From assembly GCF_003367195.1 (NCBI RefSeq), contig NZ_QRGO01000001.1, forward strand, positions 1,846,501 to 1,910,500: DNA of 64,000 nt. The letters are read 5' to 3'. Under the pieces are notes generated by a model. It saw nothing but the letters and a program-made list of their open reading frames with translations. It was not told where the DNA came from and made no database searches. The stretch is from Undibacter mobilis (GTDB taxonomy: Bacteria > Pseudomonadota > Alphaproteobacteria > Rhizobiales > Xanthobacteraceae). Positions 9,146-16,820 of this stretch are shown here, one piece after another. The position numbers were made by a program, and so were the translations under genes. Position 1 is the first letter of the stretch. Each line of letters begins with the position of its first letter.

Positions 9146-9838
9146 TCACGCCGGCTTCGACAGGAACGTCATGCGGTGCTGGTTGTGGCCGATATTGTGC
9201 GCGGCGCGCCGCGGCACGAAGCCTGCGGCCTTCAGCTTCGCCAGCGCCTCGGCCTCGGTATAGTGCGAAAGGCCGTGCGTTTTCTTCAGCGTGAAATAAT
9301 CCGATACTAGGATGCGGATCAGGCCGCCGACCGCGGCCCAGAAGAAGCCGTTGGCCGCGCCGAATTTGAGCAGCGACAGCGCCGCCCAGACCGAAGCCAT
9401 TTGCGGTGGCACGATGTCGCCGAGCACGAAGGTACCGGTGGGTTTGAGCAGCCTTCGAAACGTTGCCATCATGGCGTCGAGTTCGGCGCCGGTGAGATAC
9501 TGCGCCACCGAGTGCAGCACGATCATGTCCACCGAACCGTCCGCCGTCTGCGCCGCCTCGTCCGGGCTCATCACCGACATTTTCGGATGGGATGCAAAGC
9601 GCTCGCGCAAGGCTGCGCGCACGTTCGGCGCCGCCTCGACCAGCGTGAGATGGCCGCAGGCTTCCGCCACCAGCGCCGCGCTGGTCGCTTCGCCGCAGCC
9701 GTAATCCATGACGATGGCGTCCGGCGCCGGCACCAGCGCGCGAATGTCCTGCGCAATGGTCTGGTAATGGACGTCGCGGTGACGCCCATTCACATAGATC
9801 ACTGAGTGCTTGAAGTCGTAGAAGCTGATCCAGTCCAT
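9146..9838 (-). CDS. Class I SAM-dependent methyltransferase
   Basis: A 230-residue Rossmann-fold methyltransferase. Motif I is VMDYGCGEATSA (about residues 40-51), followed by an acidic strand end (TLVEAAP), a DMIVLHSV motif and an LLKPTGTFVLGDIVP segment typical of motif IV/post-IV. A conserved hydrophobic stretch near the C-terminus (FGAANGFFWAAVGGLIRILV) suggests membrane association or a hydrophobic substrate. The frame is open for 73 more residues upstream, but the translated composition there is unlike protein and the ATG at 9838 gives the MDWISFYDF start. Substrate unknown. Confidence 0.85.
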   Translation of the reverse strand: MDWISFYDFKHSVIYVNGRHRDVHYQTIAQDIRALVPAPDAIVMDYGCGEATSAALVAEACGHLTLVEAAPNVRAALRERFASHPKMSVMSPDEAAQTADGSVDMIVLHSVAQYLTGAELDAMMATFRRLLKPTGTFVLGDIVPPQMASVWAALSLLKFGAANGFFWAAVGGLIRILVSDYFTLKKTHGLSHYTEAEALAKLKAAGFVPRRAAHNIGHNQHRMTFLSKPA

Positions 9839-10067
9839 GCGCTGTGCGCTCCAGCGGCCGCCCGGCGGACAGATGGCACACCGGACCGCGCGCGACAATG
9901 ACGTCGCAGGCCCATCGTTCCCTGCCAGCGGGTGCGTGTGTCGCGGCCCGGCCGCCTCCCATCGCCGATTGAGGCGGCAGCAGCCTTCCCGCAACGCGAC
10001 AGTCCACCCTGCGGCCAAATACGCTTTGACTTGGAAGCCGGCTACAATATCATTCAAATTACTTAGT

Positions 10068-10079
10068 TATGTTAACATA
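10068..10079. promoter_or_regulatory. Perfect 12-bp palindrome upstream of the binding-protein gene
   Basis: TATGTTAACATA lies 50 bases before the ATG at 10129 in an AT-rich promoter region. It could be an operator for a GntR- or TetR-type repressor. The GTTATGT half is also found near 12173-12179, upstream of the acetamidase gene that faces this one. Confidence 0.4.
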
Positions 10080-10128
10080 TTCGCCGGTTTCGCGCGGCGG
10101 TTTATTCAACAAGAGGGGAGTGTTTGTC

Positions 10129-11094
10129 ATGGGTGCCAAGCTTGTTATCGCATCGGCGCTGTGTCTGGCGGCCTTCGGTCAGGCCGCGTCGGCTCAGCCG
10201 ATGGAAAAAGTGAAAGTCGCGACCACCTTCGTCGGCCTCTGGGATACGACGCAGCCGACCTTCTGCAAGGAGCGCAGCGAATTCGCCAAGGCCGGGCTGG
10301 ATGTCGAAATCACGTCGACGCGCGGCGGTTCGGAAAACGTGCAGTCGGTGCTCGTCGGCGGCATGGACATCGGCTATTCGCCGGGCACGAACTCGGTGCT
10401 CGCCGCTTACCGCCAGGGCGGCAAGTTCAAGATCATCAGCTCGGAATTCATCGGCCAGAACGACTCGTATTTCTATGTGCCGGCCGACAGCCCGCTCAAG
10501 ACCATCGACGACATCAAGGGCAAGACCGTGGCCTTCTCGCGCCCCGGCGGCGCCAGCGAGGCGATCCTGCTGGCGCTGAAGGCCGAACGTAATATGGAGT
10601 TCAAGGCGATTTCGACCGGCGCGCTCGATGCCACCTTCACGATGGCAATGACCAAGCAGATCGACGTCGGCTTCTCGGTGCCGCCGTCGGGCCTCGATGC
10701 GGTCGAGAAAGGTCAGATCCGCGTTCTGTTCTCCGGCGACGATGTGAAGTCGCAGGCGCAGCTGACCGGCCGCGTCATCATCGGCAGCAACGAGTTCGTG
10801 ACGAAGCGCCGTGCGGTGGCGCAGAAGTTCATGGAGGTGCTCGATAAGTGCATCGACTGGGCTTACGCCAACATCGGCGAATCGTCGAAGAGCTATGCCG
10901 CACTGAACAAGGTGACACCGGAAATCGCGGCCAAGGGTCTTGCCTTCTACAAGCGCGACGCGCTCGCCTTCGGCCCGGTGCGCGGCTTCGACACGCTGGT
11001 GGCGCAGGCCGTCGCCGCCAAATTCATCGACAAGCCGCTGACGGCCGATGAAACCAAGGATCTGCTCGACATTCTCTACACGACGAAGAAGTAA
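10129..11094 (+). CDS. ABC transporter substrate-binding protein, NMT1/SsuA-like
   Basis: A 321-residue periplasmic binding protein. A ribosome site (AAGAGGGG) precedes the ATG, and residues 1-23 form a signal peptide ending ASAQP. The mature protein starts MEKVKVATTFVGLWDTTQPTF and has the STRGGSENVQSVLVGGMDIGYSPGTN block typical of NMT1/THI5/SsuA-type receptors. No permease or ATPase lies nearby. The protein at 37831 is a close paralogue, nearly identical over many blocks. The convergent acetamidase/formamidase gene suggests an amide or nitrogen compound as ligand, which is inference only. Confidence 0.9.
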   Translation: MGAKLVIASALCLAAFGQAASAQPMEKVKVATTFVGLWDTTQPTFCKERSEFAKAGLDVEITSTRGGSENVQSVLVGGMDIGYSPGTNSVLAAYRQGGKFKIISSEFIGQNDSYFYVPADSPLKTIDDIKGKTVAFSRPGGASEAILLALKAERNMEFKAISTGALDATFTMAMTKQIDVGFSVPPSGLDAVEKGQIRVLFSGDDVKSQAQLTGRVIIGSNEFVTKRRAVAQKFMEVLDKCIDWAYANIGESSKSYAALNKVTPEIAAKGLAFYKRDALAFGPVRGFDTLVAQAVAAKFIDKPLTADETKDLLDILYTTKK

Positions 11095-11123
11095 TCGCGT
11101 CCGCGATCCTGCGGCGCCTCAAG

Positions 11124-11157
11124 CACCCGCTCTCTCATCGAGGGCGGGTGTCTTTTT
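11124..11157 (+). terminator. Intrinsic terminator after the binding-protein gene
   Basis: CACCCGCTCTC and GAGGGCGGGTG pair over 11 bp (one T-G) around the loop TCATC and are followed by TCTTTTT. It lies 30 bases after the stop codon and before the end of the convergent acetamidase gene. Confidence 0.88.
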
Positions 11158-11167
11158 GCGCGGGCGA

Positions 11168-12121
11168 TTATGCCGGCAGCGGCTCGAAATACTTCTTGTG
11201 CATCATGCAATGGATGCCCTTGTCGCCGTTCGCCACCTGCGTGACGCGCAGGTCGGCGGCAAGATTCATCATCGCATAGGCCTGGTAGCGGTCGAGCGAG
11301 GTGCGCGCGACCATGAGGTCGAGCATCAGCCGCAACGCAATGACCACGCAATCGTCGAGGTCGGGGTCGAAGGCCATGGTGATGTAATGCGTCGGCGTCT
11401 CCGCCATCGGCCATTGCAACGGCATGTCGTCGCGCACGGTGAGGCGGAACGTGCCGATCAGCCCGGCCTCGCAGGCCATGCCGATCTCGCCGTCGCTCTG
11501 CGCGCCGTGGCCGTCGCCGGTTGAAAACAGTGCGCCGTCGGTGAAGATCGGCAGATACAAGGTCGAGCCGGCGCCGAGTTCGCAATTGTCGATATTGCCG
11601 CCGTTCTGCCGCGGCGGCAGCGAAGAGATCTTGCCCCAGTTGGCCGGCGGCGCGACCGCCATGATGCCGAAGAACGGCTTGTACGGCACCTGCTGGCCCC
11701 AGGGCAGCCGCCACGCGGTGCGCTGCTCGTCAACGGTCAGGTGAATGACGCGGGTCTCGTCGAAATCGTGGGGCAGGGCGCCGACCAGCGGCCGGATCGA
11801 ATGATAGGCCCAGCCGCACAGCGGCTCGATGTGCTCGATGTCGACCTGCAGCGTCTGGCCTTTCTTGGCGCCGCGCACTTCGACCGGCCCGGTGAGGATC
11901 GCGCCCGGCATCTTGTCGGTGACCTTGGCGTGGATGTCGCGCTGCGCCTGCGGCACGACGAGCGGCGGCGGCGGCAGGATGTCCGGTCCGCCGGACACGG
12001 CGGAGATGGTGACGCGGTCGCCGCTGTCGATGGTCAGCCGCGGCGGCAGCGCCGCGCTGAAATAGCCCCAGTGAACCGTGTCGGGCGCTGCGTCGAGCCG
12101 GTGATGGATGGGATCGCGCAT
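11168..12121 (-). CDS. Acetamidase/formamidase family protein
   Basis: A 317-residue enzyme of the FmdA/AmdA family, which hydrolyses formamide or acetamide to the acid and ammonia. Recognisable parts are the N-terminal HWGYF segment, the TGPVEVRGAKKGQTLQVDI motif, PFFGIMAVAP, the NGGNIDNCELGAGSTLYLPIF block and the GDGHGAQSDGEI metal/active-site region. The chosen ATG at 12121 gives MRDPIHHRLDA; the frame is open for 14 more residues upstream. It converges with the orphan binding protein at 10129. The family also covers enzymes of uncertain substrate. Confidence 0.9.
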   Translation of the reverse strand: MRDPIHHRLDAAPDTVHWGYFSAALPPRLTIDSGDRVTISAVSGGPDILPPPPLVVPQAQRDIHAKVTDKMPGAILTGPVEVRGAKKGQTLQVDIEHIEPLCGWAYHSIRPLVGALPHDFDETRVIHLTVDEQRTAWRLPWGQQVPYKPFFGIMAVAPPANWGKISSLPPRQNGGNIDNCELGAGSTLYLPIFTDGALFSTGDGHGAQSDGEIGMACEAGLIGTFRLTVRDDMPLQWPMAETPTHYITMAFDPDLDDCVVIALRLMLDLMVARTSLDRYQAYAMMNLAADLRVTQVANGDKGIHCMMHKKYFEPLPA

Positions 12122-12206
12122 CGGGTTCGACTCACTGCTGGCGCGCCGCAGGGCGCGCGGCAAATAGCTTCGTTATGTAGCTATGTTATCTGGCCAAAGG
12201 GGGCTG

Positions 12207-12845
12207 TCAACGCGCCGCGCCGGCGATGATCTGCACCATCGCGTCGAAAGCCTCGAAGGCGAAGTCCGGGCCGGCCGCTTTCATCGCCGCGCCGTGGGTA
12301 TAGCCCCAGGTCACGGCACCGAAGGCGATGCCGGCCTCGCGGGCTGCGTCGATGTCGCGGAGTTCGTCGCCGATCGCGATGGCCTCATGCGTGGCGAAGC
12401 CGCTTTTGCGCAGCACTTTGCGGAAGCGCTTGGCCTTGCCGTGCAGCGACGAGCCGCACTCGTAATACGCGATCAGGCGCGCCGTGTCCGGGCCGAACAT
12501 CTTGCGAATGTTCGCCTCCGAGTTGGAACTGACGATGGCGAGCGTGACGCCAGCCTCGTGCAGCCGCCCGAGTGCCGACGACGCCTCGGCGAACAGCGGA
12601 ATGCCGGCGAGGTCCTGTGCTTTTCGTTTGCGAATGTAACGGGCGATGAAGGGCAGCTTCCACGCCGACACGCCGAGAATCTGCATCATCTCGCGCGAGG
12701 ACTTGCCGCGCAGGCCGTCGATCTCGTCGGGCTCAACGCGGCGGAAGCGGAATTTGTCGGCGGTGTCGTTGATGACGCCGGTAAACCATGGAAACGAATC
12801 CGCCAGCGTGCCGTCGAAGTCGAAGATGGCGAGGCGATAAGACAT
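12207..12845 (-). CDS. HAD-superfamily hydrolase (phosphatase)
   Basis: A 212-residue HAD protein. Motif I is FDFDGTLADS (nucleophile Asp and acid/base Asp), motif II is AIVSSNS, a motif III lysine lies in the KAKRFRK segment, and motif IV is IGDELRDIDAAREAG. The layout fits the phosphoglycolate phosphatase-like group with an alpha-helical cap (residues about 15-85). The exact substrate cannot be told. The gene sits between the acetamidase gene and carA on the same strand; a palindromic repeat separates it from carA. Confidence 0.88.
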   Translation of the reverse strand: MSYRLAIFDFDGTLADSFPWFTGVINDTADKFRFRRVEPDEIDGLRGKSSREMMQILGVSAWKLPFIARYIRKRKAQDLAGIPLFAEASSALGRLHEAGVTLAIVSSNSEANIRKMFGPDTARLIAYYECGSSLHGKAKRFRKVLRKSGFATHEAIAIGDELRDIDAAREAGIAFGAVTWGYTHGAAMKAAGPDFAFEAFDAMVQIIAGAAR

Positions 12846-12857
12846 GGTTCTATCAGC

Positions 12858-12900
12858 CGTCATTCCGGGGCCGCGCATTTTATGCGCGTCTCGGAATGAC
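12858..12900. repeat. Interspersed palindrome, GTCATTCCGGG type
   Basis: GTCATTCCGGGG, an inner GCGCATTTTATGCGC hairpin and CTCGGAATGAC form a short palindrome between the HAD gene and carA. A longer element with the same ends is at 21251-21360. Confidence 0.75.
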
Positions 12901-12905
12901 GAAGG

Positions 12906-14108
12906 CTACACCTTCGCCTTCTTCTTCTCGCGCATCAGTTCGACGAAGCGCTGGAACAGATAGTGCGAATCCCGCGGGCCGGGCGAGGCTTCGGGGTGGT
13001 ACTGCACCGAGAACACCGGTTTGTCCTTGAGCGCGATGCCGGCGTTCGATCCATCAAAGAGTGAAAAGTGCGTCTGCTCGACGCTCGCTGGCAGCGAGTC
13101 CTTGTCGAGCGCGAAGCCATGGTTCATCGACGTGATCTCGACCTTGCCGGTCGTCACGTCCTTCACCGGATGATTGGCGCCGTGATGGCCCTGATGCATT
13201 TTCAGCGTGGTGCCGCCGAGCGCGAGGCCGAGCATCTGGTGGCCGAGACAGATGCCGAAGGTCGGCGTGCCCGACTTCACCACCTGCTGAATGACCGGCA
13301 CGGCGTATTTTCCGGTCTCGGCCGGATCGCCGGGGCCGTTCGACAGGAACACGCCGTCGGGCTTCAAGGCGACGATGTCGTCATAGCTGGTGGTCGCCGG
13401 CACCACGGTGACCTTGCAGCCGGCGCTGGCGAGCAGACGCAGGATGTTGCGCTTGATGCCGTAATCGAGCGCGACGACATGGAATTCAGGTGCGGTCTGC
13501 TTGCCGTAGCCCTTGCCCCATTGCCACTCGGTCTCGTCCCAGGTGAAGCGCTGCGCGCTGGTCACCATCGGCACAAGGTCCATGCCGACGAGGCCCGGCC
13601 ATGCCGCCGCTTCCTTCTTGAGCGCGGGCAGGTCGAATTTGCCATCCGGCGCATGCGCGATCACGGCGTTCGGCATGCCCTTCTCGCGGATCAGAGCGGT
13701 CAGCGCGCGGGTGTCGACGCCGGCGAGGCCGATAATGCCGCGCGCCTTGAGCCAGTCGTTGAGCGGGCGGGTGGCGCGGTAGTTCGAGGCCAGAGTGATG
13801 TCGGTGCGCAGGATGACGCCGCAGGCGCCCGGACGGGCCGCCATGTTCAGCGACTCGATGTCTTCCTCGTTGGTGCCGACATTGCCGATATGGGGGAAGG
13901 TGAAGGTGACGATCTGCCCGGCATAGGACGGGTCGGTGAGGATTTCCTGGTAGCCCGTCATGGCGGTGTTGAAGCAGACCTCGCCGACGGCATGGCCTGC
14001 GGCGCCGATGCCAAAACCTTCGAGGACGGTTCCATCGGCGAGCACGATGAGCGCGGTGGCCTTGGGCTCTGCCCAGGCTCCGCTGGTGGCGGCTTTGTCC
14101 TGTGTCAT
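12906..14108 (-). CDS. carA: Carbamoyl-phosphate synthase small subunit (glutaminase)
   Basis: A 400-residue protein that hydrolyses glutamine and passes ammonia to CarB. The N-terminal CPSase small-chain domain covers residues about 15-150 ([30 protein letters not shown]). The C-terminal class I glutamine amidotransferase domain has the nucleophile Cys in [11 protein letters not shown], a downstream SMNHGFALD motif and the catalytic HPEAS near the C-terminus. It is divergent from yqeY, with 286 bases of intergenic sequence in which I see no gene and no clear promoter. carB is 6 kb to the left on the same strand. Confidence 0.98.
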   Translation of the reverse strand: MTQDKAATSGAWAEPKATALIVLADGTVLEGFGIGAAGHAVGEVCFNTAMTGYQEILTDPSYAGQIVTFTFPHIGNVGTNEEDIESLNMAARPGACGVILRTDITLASNYRATRPLNDWLKARGIIGLAGVDTRALTALIREKGMPNAVIAHAPDGKFDLPALKKEAAAWPGLVGMDLVPMVTSAQRFTWDETEWQWGKGYGKQTAPEFHVVALDYGIKRNILRLLASAGCKVTVVPATTSYDDIVALKPDGVFLSNGPGDPAETGKYAVPVIQQVVKSGTPTFGICLGHQMLGLALGGTTLKMHQGHHGANHPVKDVTTGKVEITSMNHGFALDKDSLPASVEQTHFSLFDGSNAGIALKDKPVFSVQYHPEASPGPRDSHYLFQRFVELMREKKKAKV

Positions 14109-14394
14109 AAGCCTCTTAGTTGCGTATTATGCCGGGCGAGGCAAGGGGGCCGTTTGGCCCGTCCCCGCGCAATTTGAGGCTGTATCCGGGATTGTGCCAC
14201 AAGGGCGCCGCGGCGCTCGGCCCAGATCACGAGACCTGGCTGGGGGGCGGCCGAAGTCTGGTTGCCGGGCCAATCTGTCAGGGCACGCCCCCGCCCGTTG
14301 GGTCGGTTTTAAGGATTCGCCGGGCATGCAGGCGCGAAGCGGTCTTCGGCCCCGGAGTCACCGGCCGACGATCTGATTAAGAAGGGAAAAGACC

Positions 14395-14844
14395 ATGATC
14401 CGCGACGACATCAACAAGGCCCTGACCGAAGCGATGAAGGCCAAGAACGAGCGCGCGGTCTCGACCTTGCGCATGGTCAACTCGACATTGAAGAACGCCG
14501 ATATCGAGGCGCGCACCACCGGCAAGCCGCTCGGCGACGCCGAAGTGCTCGGCATCCTGCAGAAGATGATCAAGCAGCGGCAAGAATCCGTCGAGATGTA
14601 CAAGAAGGGCGGCCGCGACGACCTCGTGAAGCAGGAAGAGGAAGAGATCGCCGTGATCACGGCCTACCTGCCCAAGCAGATGTCGGATGCGGAAGTCGCC
14701 GCTGCGATCGACGCCGCCATCAAGGAAACCGGCGCCGCCGGCATGAAGGACATGGGCAAGGTCATTGCCGTGCTGCGCGGCAAATACGCCGGCCAGATGG
14801 ACTTCGGCAAGGCGAGCGGCGCGGTGAAGGCGAAGCTGTCGTAA
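14395..14844 (+). CDS. GatB/YqeY domain protein
   Basis: A 149-residue protein preceded by an AAGGGAAAAG ribosome site. It shows the YqeY pattern: IRDDINKALTEAMKAKNERAVSTLRM at the N-terminus, IKQRQESVEMYKKGGRDDL in the middle and the MKDMGKVIAVLRGKYAGQMDFGKAS tail that resembles the tRNA-binding tail of GatB. Its role is uncertain; it may touch tRNA-dependent amidation. The order carA, yqeY, dnaG, rpoD is conserved in Rhizobiales. It ends six bases before the convergent gene. Confidence 0.95.
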   Translation: MIRDDINKALTEAMKAKNERAVSTLRMVNSTLKNADIEARTTGKPLGDAEVLGILQKMIKQRQESVEMYKKGGRDDLVKQEEEEIAVITAYLPKQMSDAEVAAAIDAAIKETGAAGMKDMGKVIAVLRGKYAGQMDFGKASGAVKAKLS

Positions 14845-14850
14845 TGCGCG

Positions 14851-16371
14851 TCAGCGGGCTGAAACCTTCACCGGTCCGATGATGGCGGTGTTGCCCCCGT
14901 CGTTACGGCGCACGAACAGTGCGCCGTTTTGCCGGTAGTACTGAAAACATCCGGAGGTGCCACGGCTGTTCTTCCAGCACAGGCGACCGTCCGGTTCGAC
15001 CCGGTAGGTGCCGCTGGTGCCGAGGCGGCCGTCGCCGCCGTCGAATTTCCCGTCAGCGCCGTAGGTGAGATCGAGCTGACCGTTGTGATTGACGGTCTTG
15101 GTGGGACCGACGATCTGCGCGCGCACTTCGGCGGCGGTCAGCGCGCTGTTGGCGCGAATGGTGGCGGCGTCGGCCGGCGTTGGCGTTGACGAGGGAGCCA
15201 TCGCCGTTTGCGGCTGCGCCGGCGCAGGGAGCGATGCGGGTGCCTGCTGCGCTGCCGGAGCTTGCTGCTGCGTTACTGGCGGTGCAGGCAGTGAACTTGC
15301 GGCTTGCTGAATTCGTGGCGGTTCGCTGCGGCGTGGCTGCGGATAGAGGCGCGGATACTCCGCTTTCAGGCGCTCGGCGCCGCATATCTCCTCGATGAAG
15401 GCTTTTTTCTCCGGTTTTTCGAAGCCGGCGCGCAGCCATTCGATGGCTGGCACGTTGAGCCGCATCATTGGATTCACGTAATTTTCGGTGAGACAGATAT
15501 CCGGACCAATGGCGACGAAATCATCCTTGAATTCGCGGATGCATTCGATGTCCGGCGCATTGGTGAGAAACTCGATCGCCTTGTAACGCGGAATTTTCAT
15601 TCCAGCCTGTTTGTAGAGCGACAGTGCGCGCTTGTCGCACATGAAGTAGGCCTTCATGAAATCGGCCTCGTCGTACTTCATTCCGAGATTGAAAAGCTCC
15701 TTGCGTGGATCGGCGCTGACCTCGCGCTTGCCGCTGCGCGCCGCGTCCTCGATGCGGTCGAGCGAAGCGAACAGTCGGTCCTGAATGGTGCTGAGGCCCG
15801 GGACGACTGCGGCTATGGCCCCTTCCGTCTTTGCTCCCGGGACGATGATCTGCAATCCCCAGAAGCCGGCGCTGCAGGCGAACATCACGCCGCAAACCGC
15901 CGCAAAGCTGCGCAGGCGGGAGCGCGCTTCGACGGAGCGCGTCGAAAGTGCGCCGAGCGTAACCGTGGCTATTCCGGCTACGATGGTCGTGATCGGGGTG
16001 AGCTCGAGTACCGGCTTGAGGAAGTCTGCGAATGCGGACACGACGCTACCGATCGCGATCAGGCTCGGACTGGTGTATGCCCACAGCTCGGTGACTTTCG
16101 AGAACAGGCTGTCGACGAGGGTGCCTTTCCCGCCCTGGGACTTTTCGATGCTCTCGATTGCAGCATCGGCGACGTCGAGCGCACGTTTCTTGTCCGCGAT
16201 CGAATAGTTCTTCTCGGCATAGAATTTTTCCAGCGTCGCGCGCAGCTCGGCATAGGCCGCCTTTCGCTCCGCCTTGCTGAAGTCGCTGATATCGCCGAGG
16301 CGATTCCGGGCCCATTCGGCACACTTCTGCACCTGGATCGGATCGAGATCGGGTCGCTTGGCCACGGACAT
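14851..16371 (-). CDS. Multidomain membrane protein of unknown function
   Basis: A 506-residue protein inserted between yqeY and dnaG. Residues 1-85 are charged and helical. Three hydrophobic segments follow (about 101-117, 127-142 and 157-177). Residues about 220-335 look like degenerate ankyrin-type helices (NLGMKYDEADFMKAYFMCDK and later KAIEFLTN). A Pro/Ala/Gln-rich linker (about 345-405) leads to a C-terminal beta-rich domain (TGTYRVEPDGRLCWKN...CFQYYRQ) resembling the DUF995/lipocalin-like domain. The frame is open 31 residues further, but that part overlaps the DUF1398 remnant, so the ATG at 16371 is preferred. No function can be assigned. Confidence 0.75.
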   Translation of the reverse strand: MSVAKRPDLDPIQVQKCAEWARNRLGDISDFSKAERKAAYAELRATLEKFYAEKNYSIADKKRALDVADAAIESIEKSQGGKGTLVDSLFSKVTELWAYTSPSLIAIGSVVSAFADFLKPVLELTPITTIVAGIATVTLGALSTRSVEARSRLRSFAAVCGVMFACSAGFWGLQIIVPGAKTEGAIAAVVPGLSTIQDRLFASLDRIEDAARSGKREVSADPRKELFNLGMKYDEADFMKAYFMCDKRALSLYKQAGMKIPRYKAIEFLTNAPDIECIREFKDDFVAIGPDICLTENYVNPMMRLNVPAIEWLRAGFEKPEKKAFIEEICGAERLKAEYPRLYPQPRRSEPPRIQQAASSLPAPPVTQQQAPAAQQAPASLPAPAQPQTAMAPSSTPTPADAATIRANSALTAAEVRAQIVGPTKTVNHNGQLDLTYGADGKFDGGDGRLGTSGTYRVEPDGRLCWKNSRGTSGCFQYYRQNGALFVRRNDGGNTAIIGPVKVSAR

Positions 16372-16457
16372 CCCCCCACACCAGGTCTGATTATAGATCG
16401 GGCGCTTTCCTCCGCGAGAGGAAACTGGCCGGCTGTGCGCCGGCGGTGGAGTTTTCG

Positions 16458-16640
16458 GCGGCATCGGTCGAGGCTGCGGTGAAAGCCGTTCAGTGGGGCT
16501 AGATTGATTACAAGACCTTCTGCGAACGCGTCCTCGACGCCGGCTGCGCCGGCTATCACGTCCACATCGCCGGCAAGCGCGTCGTCTATTACGGCCGAAG
16601 CGGCGACAGCCCTATCGAGTATTTCCCCGGATCGCGGTAA
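16458..16640 (+). pseudogene. Decayed DUF1398-family gene with an in-frame TAG
   Basis: In one frame the sequence reads ASVEAAVKAVQWG, then TAG at 16500, then IDYKTFCERVLDAGCAGYHV...KRVVYYGRSGDSPIEYFPGS and a TAA at 16638. This is the C-terminal half of the DUF1398 (YbcV-like) family, whose members have a QxG-x-YxTFC...AGCAGY...YYGRTG..VEHFP pattern. The nonsense codon falls in the middle of the conserved helix and no start or N-terminal half is visible, so the gene is broken. Confidence 0.7.
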
Positions 16641-16820
16641 GGAGCCGGCGGCCTTTGGGCCGCAGTCCGGCCGGCGGCTGGCGTTTTTTCCCGTGCAGCC
16701 CCTGTGCATAACTAGGAAAAGCCTCGCAAACCCGGCCGTTTCGGTCGCGAGGCCGAGGTTTCGGAAATCGGGACCCGGACTCCCTATATTAAGGGAGGTT
16801 CGAATCGGACTTTCCGCCTT

